Shown here one piece after another: positions 30,529-37,467 of a DNA stretch of 64,000 nucleotides (the stretch's first letter is position 1; each line of letters opens with the position of its first letter). A program made the position numbers and the translations under genes. The notes below the pieces were generated by a model, which made no database searches, was not told the origin of the DNA, and worked only from the letters and a program-made list of their open reading frames with translations. The DNA lies in NCBI GenBank assembly GCA_039621445.1, contig CP154956.1, positions 22,300,001 through 22,364,000 of the forward strand, in the 5' to 3' direction. Origin of the DNA: Euglena gracilis (Eukaryota > Euglenida > Euglenophyceae > Euglenales).

Positions 30529-32925
30529 ATGCAATTTTTGAAACAGGCCGCGAGGGGAATTGAAAACACCCTGGGCAGGGTTAAAGATCCTACGCAACGG
30601 GGTGCCGGCCCCGAGGGATTGGAAACTCAAGGGCGGGCACCACGGATACAACATGGTCGCAGAGGTAGACTGCCCAATTTTGATTCCCCTCCAACATGCG
30701 GCTACGAACAACAACCTGAAAAACGACAAGAAACTGCAAAAACTGACGCTGACATGCCTGCTGCCTCAACTGCCATCGCTAGGATGGTGGAGCCGGCGGA
30801 GGGCAACTCAGCCATGTACCAAACTCTGGATGTGCCAGCTGCCTTAACCGCCATCGCTAGGGTGGTGGAGCAGGCGGATGGTTTCCCAGCCCTGAACCAA
30901 ACACTGGAAATGCCAGCTGCCTTAACCGCCATCGCTAGGGTGGTGGAGCCGGCAGATGGCTTTGCCGCCGTGTACCAGTCACTGGACATCAACAGGTGGA
31001 CTGAACTGGAACAAAACGGCACAGACATTACAGTGCCACGGACATACAATGACAGCCCACGTGTCATTGCCATGGTGCACATGGACCAGGACGACACCGA
31101 ACCGACCGGTCCAGCACCCGATTACACAGAACTGGACGAAAACAACGAACCGTACTTCGACGAACAGGTGTTTGCACCACAAAACTGGTACCAACAGCCA
31201 GAAACGGACACTCAGAACGACCAAAACTGGCAAACCGCAACAGCACAGCAACCAGGAACCCAGAGTTTTGCACTGGTGGCGGTACGACAGAGCCCGGAAC
31301 AACCAGACCGCCTCCAGGGTGAAACTGAAACTTCGTACCAGGAACCTTCGTACAGCTCGTACGAGATTCCACAGCCGGAACCACAGAACCAGAACACTGA
31401 CTGGGACTGGTGGTCGAACTTTGCGTACGAAACTGGACAGCTGACCCAGGAATTTCAACAGTTCAGACACAAAACTGAGCAGACGAATCAGCAAACGGCG
31501 GAAACTCTGCAGCAGCTGCAACAAACAACGACGGAATGGGTCAGCGAACTGCACGCAACAGTCAACAGACAGGGTGAAGCGCTCATGACAGAAATAAACG
31601 GCAGACACGAAGAACTGACGACAGTCCTGGCAACAACCCAAGCAAGCATGGAACTGGTGACAGTCAACCAGAACAGACTGTACCAGGAACATTTCAACGG
31701 AATGTCACAGCAGATCACAGAAATCAGGGAAATGTCTGGCTCACTGGGTGAAAAACTCAGGGAATTTCACAGTTTTCTGCAGATGGCAGGTGGAAACGCA
31801 CAGAACCAGGGTGAACATCTGGTTGGTTTACTGCACCGACAGCGAGAAAACGAAAAAACAACTGCAGAACTGCAACAGAGATTGGCTGTGGCAGAAGAAC
31901 GGGTCGCAGGAATCACAGGCGGAGTCCAAACGGTGAACAGCAAAGTGGACGAAACTGTGGCAACAGTATCCAGAAAAGTTGAAAACCTCAGAGGTGAAAT
32001 CAGCAGTGTGGTGGAAAAAATTCTGAAGGACATGGGCAGTGAAATCGGAAATCTGGCAGGACGGGTTCAGCAGCAGGAAACAAAAACGGCAACAACTATC
32101 CAAAACTGTGATTACCTGCACAAAAAACTGGTCGAACTGCAGAAAATCCCAGATCAGCAGCAGCAGATTACACAGCTGAACGAGGAAATCGGCAGACTGA
32201 AACGACAGGTGGAAACTCTGACATCCAACGAAGAAAAACACAAACAGCGCACTGAACGTTTGAACCTGGAGGTCGGCAACCTGGGTCACAGGGTGGACGA
32301 AACAGCCCAAACGACTCAAAACCTGCTGGGTGAACTGCAAAAAGGGACCATTAAAACGGGAACACATGCCACATCTGAACATGCCAAATGGCTGGAAATG
32401 ACATCTGCCATTGGCTCAATGACAACCAGGGTCGGTCAACTGGAAGCAAAACTGGCTGGTCTGACAACAAAAACTGCAGAACGAGAAACACATGACAACG
32501 GCATCTGGCACCATTTACATTCTCTGACCACGGAACTGCAAACACAGCAGAAACGGTGGACAGAACAGCTGGTGACCTTGGACAGAAAAATCAGTACTGT
32601 GACAAAAACGACTGAAAACCTGACCGAAAAACTGGAAAGGCAAAACACCCAGCAAATCACAACCCCCAGCCCTAGCATGGCTGAAATCCCGAAACTTTTT
32701 GAAAATCTTTGTATTTCCTCTCGCCCAGCCTGCACAGGGGCCTTCGGGCCAGAGTCGGGGGCCAGCCCCCTGGCCAGTGGGCCTCCCTCGAGGACCCAGG
32801 CTGGACAGCCAGGGGCAGCCACAACGGCCCAACGGACTGGACACCCCCCCAGGGGGCAGACAGGGCCGCGGGCCAACGGGGATCGGGGACCCCACAACCC
32901 CAGAACCAGACCCCGGCAGCCCTGA
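30529..32925 (+). CDS. Element D Gag, N-terminal coiled-coil part
   Basis: This is the structural protein of element D. After a basic N-terminus and three copies of a 26-residue repeat (30754-30987), there is an acidic Asp/Glu/Pro-rich stretch. From about 31400 to 32670 a long Gln/Glu/Thr-rich region with heptad spacing follows (TETLQQLQQTTTEWVSEL, VVEKILKDMGSEIGNLAG), very likely coiled coil. No enzyme motif is present. The frame then runs into a Pro-rich repeat zone, where it must shift to reach the capsid. Element A also has a giant coiled-coil Gag, but I see no sequence similarity, so this may be convergent. Confidence 0.8.
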   Translation: MQFLKQAARGIENTLGRVKDPTQRGAGPEGLETQGRAPRIQHGRRGRLPNFDSPPTCGYEQQPEKRQETAKTDADMPAASTAIARMVEPAEGNSAMYQTLDVPAALTAIARVVEQADGFPALNQTLEMPAALTAIARVVEPADGFAAVYQSLDINRWTELEQNGTDITVPRTYNDSPRVIAMVHMDQDDTEPTGPAPDYTELDENNEPYFDEQVFAPQNWYQQPETDTQNDQNWQTATAQQPGTQSFALVAVRQSPEQPDRLQGETETSYQEPSYSSYEIPQPEPQNQNTDWDWWSNFAYETGQLTQEFQQFRHKTEQTNQQTAETLQQLQQTTTEWVSELHATVNRQGEALMTEINGRHEELTTVLATTQASMELVTVNQNRLYQEHFNGMSQQITEIREMSGSLGEKLREFHSFLQMAGGNAQNQGEHLVGLLHRQRENEKTTAELQQRLAVAEERVAGITGGVQTVNSKVDETVATVSRKVENLRGEISSVVEKILKDMGSEIGNLAGRVQQQETKTATTIQNCDYLHKKLVELQKIPDQQQQITQLNEEIGRLKRQVETLTSNEEKHKQRTERLNLEVGNLGHRVDETAQTTQNLLGELQKGTIKTGTHATSEHAKWLEMTSAIGSMTTRVGQLEAKLAGLTTKTAERETHDNGIWHHLHSLTTELQTQQKRWTEQLVTLDRKISTVTKTTENLTEKLERQNTQQITTPSPSMAEIPKLFENLCISSRPACTGAFGPESGASPLASGPPSRTQAGQPGAATTAQRTGHPPRGQTGPRANGDRGPHNPRTRPRQP
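30754..30987 (+). repeat. Three tandem 78-bp (26-residue) repeats in element D Gag
   Basis: Units start at 30754, 30832 and 30910. Each encodes a version of (M/V)PAALTAIARVVEPADG followed by a variable tail ending QTLD, QTLE or QSLD. Period and phase are exact, so the repeat is kept in frame. Confidence 0.9.
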
Positions 32926-34076
32926 GGGGCCAACCCACAGGACAACACGGGACGGGGACCCCAGAACCCCACACCTGGCAGACGGGGATGGGGACCCCAC
33001 AACCCCTGGCCCAGCCACGGCCAGCCCTGAGGGGCCAGCCCGCAGGAAACCAAGGGACGGGGACCCCAGAACCCCAGGCCTGTCAAACGGGGACGGGGAC
33101 CCCACAACCCCTGACAGGTATGTTCAGCCAGAGCAGCCAGCAGTGGGGGGACGAAACACCACACCCAAAAATGGAAGGAGGAGCTGCAGCACTGGGGACC
33201 GTTAACTCGGCTTCCCTGGTGGGGCAGCTCATCCAACAAGAACTGAAAACTGCCTTGACACCGTTAATTGCCCAACTGACTCGACAAACAGAACGACCGA
33301 CTGCAGTCCCGATCAGCCCAGCACTGACGACAAACCCGACAAGCCCAGCACCACAGCCAACCCAGCCGACTCAACAGCCAGTGACGACACAACAAAACCC
33401 ACAGTCGCGGACACGGGGCTTGTTCATGTGGGCAGACGAAACAGAAACTCAGAACACAGCCACAACAACCTGGGTGGGACCCCAGGTGGGGTCTACCCAA
33501 ACTGCCATCCACCACATAGGAGAGGAAACAGTGGTGGCACCCGTGGCAACGGCCCCGGCAGCATCCTTCGGGCTGCTGCTGGGTCCAGTGGGCGCGGCGA
33601 TGACAAAAGACCTGGTAAGACCAACACTGCAGGGGAATTTCGCAGATTTTGCCGTGAAATTTCCAATGTACCTGCAACGTGTGTCAGCCGGTCAGGGGTC
33701 CCTGACCGATGACCTGAAACTGTCACTGCTGGAGGGCAGCCTGGACAGTGCCAGCAAACTGGAACTACAACGCAGACAGGAACGCGGTGAGAAAATAAAA
33801 TACCAGGAATTTTGGAACTGGATGTGCCAGAAATACGGTGGAGACACGCAATCAGCCATCAAGGACGAACTGAAAACCCTGAGACCAAAAACGGAAGGAA
33901 AACTGACACTGGAAGCGTGGAGGGAGATTGAGCCCATTTCAAACGCATCTACAGCAGGCTGGAAAATCCATCAGAGGAAGACGCATACAACCTGGTGGCT
34001 GAAAAAATGCCTGAAACGCAACGCAGAAGCTGCATCAGGGAACAGGACCGCAGAAATCAGGACAGACCGACACTGA
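32709..34076 (+). CDS. Element D Gag, capsid part
   Basis: The reliable part runs from about 33120 to 33935. It has a Thr/Pro-rich linker, then a retrotransposon capsid-like block (NFADFAVKFPMYLQRV, LKLSLLEGSLDSASKLEL, YQEFWNWMCQKYGGD). One C too few in a CCC run near 33937 throws the frame. The sequence continues in the next frame as RIYSRLENPSEEDAYNLV. Upstream of 33120 the frame lies in the low-complexity zone and may be read differently. Confidence 0.78.
   Translation: MYFLSPSLHRGLRARVGGQPPGQWASLEDPGWTARGSHNGPTDWTPPQGADRAAGQRGSGTPQPQNQTPAALRGQPTGQHGTGTPEPHTWQTGMGTPQPLAQPRPALRGQPAGNQGTGTPEPQACQTGTGTPQPLTGMFSQSSQQWGDETPHPKMEGGAAALGTVNSASLVGQLIQQELKTALTPLIAQLTRQTERPTAVPISPALTTNPTSPAPQPTQPTQQPVTTQQNPQSRTRGLFMWADETETQNTATTTWVGPQVGSTQTAIHHIGEETVVAPVATAPAASFGLLLGPVGAAMTKDLVRPTLQGNFADFAVKFPMYLQRVSAGQGSLTDDLKLSLLEGSLDSASKLELQRRQERGEKIKYQEFWNWMCQKYGGDTQSAIKDELKTLRPKTEGKLTLEAWREIEPISNASTAGWKIHQRKTHTTWWLKKCLKRNAEAASGNRTAEIRTDRH
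32870..33115 (+). repeat. GC-rich imperfect tandem repeats in element D Gag
   Basis: Units of about 120 bp built from GGGGACCCCACAACCCC, GGGGACCCCAGAACCCC and CCCTGAGGGGCCA recur. All three frames are open across most of the stretch, so the point at which Gag changes frame cannot be located here. Confidence 0.8.
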
Positions 34077-34978
34077 AACTGAAAGGGGTCACGAACATTA
34101 CAAACGTCCCAGATGCAACAACGGAAGACGTTCGTGACCTGGTGGCAGCAACAGTGGGCACAGGTGAAAATTTTCAGGTGGCACGAGACGGACAAAACTT
34201 CAGGATCCAACTGCACAGCAGCAGAGCTGCTGAACTGCTCCTGATGAAAAACGGTTCAACGTTGCTGACTGGACACAAACCACAGTTCACGCAGGTGCAA
34301 GCCAAACTCACATTGGATGAACTGTTCCAACGGGTAGAAACCGAACTCAGGTGCCAACAACAGTCAGACTCCCTGGGTAGGGGGTACAACGGCTGGCAGA
34401 ACCAACCTCGTGAAAACAGATCACGGTCGATGGACCGCAGGGGTTACGTCAGGGAAGTCAAGGAGGAGGAGAAAACAAAATCCAGAAGTCGGACACCACC
34501 TTCCAGATCCCGACCCAACTCCCCTGGACCTCGAACCCCAACACCTGAAAAACCCAGACCCCCTTCTCCACGCCAGCAGGTGCCCATGGCAGTTTCAGAA
34601 CAGCCTGGCCAGGGACGGTACACCAACTGGTCAGACTGGGGACAAAACGACTGGGGCAAAGGCAAAGGAAAGGGGAAAGGTCAAAACTGGGGTTCAACCC
34701 AAAACTGGAACCAGAACCAGAACTGGAATCAGAATTACGGCAAAGGCTACGATTCAGGAAAGGGATACAACTCTGGGAAAGGATACGATTCTGGGAAGGG
34801 GAGCGGGAAAGGAAAAGGTAAGGGGCAGCCACAGCCACAGCCAGCAGCAACGAAATCTGAACCACAGACTCAGCAAACCAATTCACAGGAGCCAGCCAAC
34901 CAGCCACAGGGACAGCCAAAGGCAGAAGCATCTTCCAGCAATCGCTGGCAGCCAGTTCAAAACGCAGAACGGAAGTGA
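33938..34978 (+). CDS. Element D Gag, end of capsid and nucleocapsid-like tail
   Basis: Continues the capsid C-terminus and a small alpha/beta-looking region (VRDLVAATVGTGENFQVARD). An Arg/Ser/Pro-rich part follows, then a basic tail with GKGKGKGKGQNW, repeated NQNQNWNQN and GYDSGKG/GYNSGKG units. There is no CCHC knuckle, so RNA binding would rest on Lys/Gly and Trp/Asn repeats. It ends at TGA (34976-34978), after which the same frame is open for another 180 codons into the methyltransferase-like region. Confidence 0.78.
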   Translation, partial: FKRIYSRLENPSEEDAYNLVAEKMPETQRRSCIREQDRRNQDRPTLKLKGVTNITNVPDATTEDVRDLVAATVGTGENFQVARDGQNFRIQLHSSRAAELLLMKNGSTLLTGHKPQFTQVQAKLTLDELFQRVETELRCQQQSDSLGRGYNGWQNQPRENRSRSMDRRGYVREVKEEEKTKSRSRTPPSRSRPNSPGPRTPTPEKPRPPSPRQQVPMAVSEQPGQGRYTNWSDWGQNDWGKGKGKGKGQNWGSTQNWNQNQNWNQNYGKGYDSGKGYNSGKGYDSGKGSGKGKGKGQPQPQPAATKSEPQTQQTNSQEPANQPQGQPKAEASSSNRWQPVQNAERK

Positions 34979-35078
34979 AGGGGCTGCGGCTGGAGGGTAG
35001 GGGACGAGAGGGGCGACTCTCTACAGACACAACCGAAACAACAAAACAAAACAAGGGAACCAGGTCCAGAGCCGCAGC
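34976..35078 (+). promoter_or_regulatory. Candidate Gag-Pol readthrough signal: TGA plus long-range stem (element D)
   Basis: The TGA ends Gag, and the frame continues open. After a 4-nt spacer, GCTGCGGCT (34983-34991) can pair perfectly with AGCCGCAGC (35070-35078). Inside that loop GAGAG (35006-35010) can pair with CTCTC (35017-35021) across six bases. Stop, short spacer and stem repeat the plan at the A Gag-Pol junction with a different stop codon. The pairing is seen; readthrough is inferred. Confidence 0.5.
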
Positions 35079-35858
35079 GGTCATACACACTGGGTAAGGG
35101 AGGTAAGAAAAAACCCCAAAAGAAAAACATCCTGACAAAAAAACGACTCCACAGCCCAGAACCGAAAAGGGAACAGGTCAGCTGCAGGTTCGGCAGAGCA
35201 GCTTCACGGTGGGTGTCTGAAAACTACCACGTGAAGGAAGAAAAAATGACAGAAATTCTGTCACACTTCGGGGTCCAGCCCCAGCTGGATGCCTTTGCAA
35301 CGGAAAAAAACAAAAGATTCCCGCAATGGTGGGGATCGGGCAGCCCTGAGAGCACAGACGCATTTGAAAAAGACTGGCGCGGAAAACTGCTGTGGATGAA
35401 CCCACCATTCAGCAAAATTTCACAGGTGGTGAAAAAATTCAAACAGACGAGGCCCATGCACTCCTCATGGTACCCAGATGGGTTCACAGAAAATGGTACG
35501 GAGAAATCAAAAAACTGGCAGTGATGTCAATGTTCATCCCAGCGGGAACAAAACTGTTCGGACAGGGTGACAAGAACTGCAGGAATACACCGTGGCCTGT
35601 GGAAGTGTTTTTGGTATGCGGACACAAAACACGGTGCAAGTACCTACCAGGTTTCCACAAACATTTCACCCCCCTACACCCGACATCCAAGGTGAGGTTC
35701 GGCACAGCCCACGAGTACCCACCAGTGGAGGACGAGGTGGAGGATGGTGAACAAAAACCCGATTTGGGGACAGAAAAAACACAGAAACACATCAGAAAAC
35801 TGCAGGAGGCAGCCACAGCGACACCAGAACGGGCCACAGCAGAAAACCAAAACCAAAA
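34979..35858 (+). CDS. Element D Dam-like N6-adenine methyltransferase-like domain
   Basis: Lies in Pol directly after the Gag stop. About 60 basic linker codons lead to WVSENYHVKEEK, then LDAFATEKNKRFPQWW, DAFEKDW and LLWMNPPFSKI. N-P-P-F is the catalytic motif IV form of amino-methyltransferases. The spacing (Asp-containing LDAFAT, then daf-x3-DW, then NPPF, then a hydrophobic VPRW strand with KWYGEI) follows the phage Dam family (Pfam PF05869), also known from DIRS-group retrotransposons. One A is missing in a run near 35430, so the second half is read in the next frame (QTDEAHALLMVPRWVH). The tail is Glu/Lys-rich. It could also be an inactive relative used for binding. No target recognition domain is apparent. 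Confidence 0.6.
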
Positions 35859-36595
35859 ATGCTGGACCTGTTCTGTGGAACAAAATCGGTCAGCAAGGTG
35901 TATGAAAAAATGGGTTTCGAGGTGGTGACGGTGGATTCAGACCCCAGGTGGAAAGCGGATTACCAGGTGGACGTACTGGACTGGGACTTCAGAAAGCATT
36001 TCAAACCTGGTGAATTCCACACGGTGGTGTGTGGAGTTCCTGTACCGAATTCAGCATTGCCCTGACGACAAGACCCAGAAACTTGGAAAAGGGAGACAGC
36101 CTTGCAAAGAAAGCCCTGGAAATTGTGGAATTTCTGCAGCCACAGAAATGGTGGTTGGAAAACCCAAGGTACGGATACCTGGGAAAACGAGATTACATGA
36201 AACCGTACCCGTACATTGACGTGGATTACTGTCAATACACAGACTGGGGTTACAAGAAACCAACACGAATCTGGGGCAGCCCTGACATCCTACAGGTACC
36301 AGCCAAACGGTGTGACGGGAAAACGTGCAAGAACCTGGACCCAAACGGTGGAGGTCACCTGGTGAAACTCAGCAACAAACACAACATTCCAGCCTTCAAG
36401 AAATTCAGGATCCCAGAACAACTGATTCAGGACCTGGCGGGGTTCCACGAACGGCTACGGCAAACCAGCCAAGCCCAGGCCCGCGCAGCAACAACCGCTG
36501 CAGCAGCCCAGCCCTGCCCAGACTGCACGACAAAACATGCTCTCACAGCCCAGCCCAGAACTGACAGGTCAACAGCCAAACCCAGATTCAACTGA
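35859..36595 (+). CDS. Element D C5-cytosine DNA methyltransferase-like domain
   Basis: Motif I is MLDLFCGTKSVSKVYEKMGF, then VVTVDSD (acidic residue for SAM ribose) and DVLDWDF. The catalytic loop of motif IV is VCGVP followed by CTEFS, but one base is missing exactly between Pro and Cys (near 36040), so the first frame ends soon after and the rest is read from the next. Motif VI is WWLENPRYG (ENP in place of ENV). A later block DYCQYTDWGYKKPTRIWGS resembles the motif VIII region of short viral and phage cytosine methylases. It ends with QLIQDLAG and a Thr/Ala-rich tail. It sits between the Dam-like domain and the protease. Apart from the frameshift, the catalytic residues are present. Confidence 0.72.
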
Positions 36596-37346
36596 CAAAA
36601 CAGAACCAGACCAAAACATTCGGCTTCCAAAACGACTGTGTGAACCGGTGTCCAAACTCCTGCTGGGGCAGGTCATCAGCAGAAAGAAAGCAAAACAACT
36701 CCTCATTGAAGTCCGTGCTGTGTTGCCGGACGGCAAAAAAATGTTCCTACAGGCCCTGATTGACACGGGAGCACAGGCAAACCTGGTGAAAAAGAACCTG
36801 ATTCCCCAACAAAACTTCAGACGTTCACAAAAACCCTTGGCCCTGATCACAGCGGACGGAACAAGGATGGAAGGAGGACTACACGAAGTCACACTGGAAC
36901 TGCAGTTTTCATCACGGGTGCACAACACGGACAGAACAAGGGAATGGTCCACCATTGGAACGTTCCATGACGCCGACATCCAAGTGGATGCCATCCTCGG
37001 GTATCCGTGGATGGAACAACACCAACTGGGGGTTTTCCCACACCTACAATCATTGGCCCTCATAGGTGAACCACTGCGGCTCCTGTCCAGTTGGCACCAG
37101 CTGAAGGAACAAAAACACAGGGAACGGAAAATACACCAACTTCAGAAAAACATTTCGGCAGTTCGAGCAATGAATTTGCAGATTCCTGCTGAAGCGGGCC
37201 AGGACGAGGAAAAACTGTTCGAAGACGAAACAACACTGGAAACACTGGCAAAACAACTTCAGAAATCGGCAAAGAAATCTGACAGGGTTCACGGGTGTTG
37301 TGGTGGTGCCAGAAGGACAGGAAACACAAGACGAAAGGATGGCTGA
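36537..37346 (+). CDS. Element D protease (retropepsin)
   Basis: ALIDTGAQANLV carries the catalytic DTG at residues 76-78 of this frame. The flap-side ITADGTRMEGG and the C-terminal DAILGYPWMEQH (Leu-Gly-Tyr, equivalent to the ALG/ILG strand) complete the fold. The frame begins in an overlap with the end of the methyltransferase-like region, so a shift is needed to join them. A Lys/Glu-rich linker follows toward RT. It would cleave Gag-Pol and probably release the two methyltransferase-like domains. Confidence 0.9.
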   Translation: MLSQPSPELTGQQPNPDSTDKTEPDQNIRLPKRLCEPVSKLLLGQVISRKKAKQLLIEVRAVLPDGKKMFLQALIDTGAQANLVKKNLIPQQNFRRSQKPLALITADGTRMEGGLHEVTLELQFSSRVHNTDRTREWSTIGTFHDADIQVDAILGYPWMEQHQLGVFPHLQSLALIGEPLRLLSSWHQLKEQKHRERKIHQLQKNISAVRAMNLQIPAEAGQDEEKLFEDETTLETLAKQLQKSAKKSDRVHGCCGGARRTGNTRRKDG

Positions 37347-37467
37347 ACTGGTGAAAAAAAACTGCGGCAGGACTATGCAGGCGTAGTCTTGCGAGGTAAA
37401 ATCTTCCCAGACCCCCCAGAACGCGGACCACTGGGTTTACGGCAAAATCTAACTGAAACCTGGAACA
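37347..37467 (+). other. Broken linker between element D protease and RT
   Basis: Pieces of the normal PR-RT linker appear in more than one frame (VVVVPEGQETQDERM; then RQDYAGVVLRGKIFPDP; then LKPGTVAKKQRPI). At least two single-base shifts and one TAA (about 37450) fall within 120 bp, partly at an A8 run. RT cannot be reached in one frame here. Confidence 0.7.
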
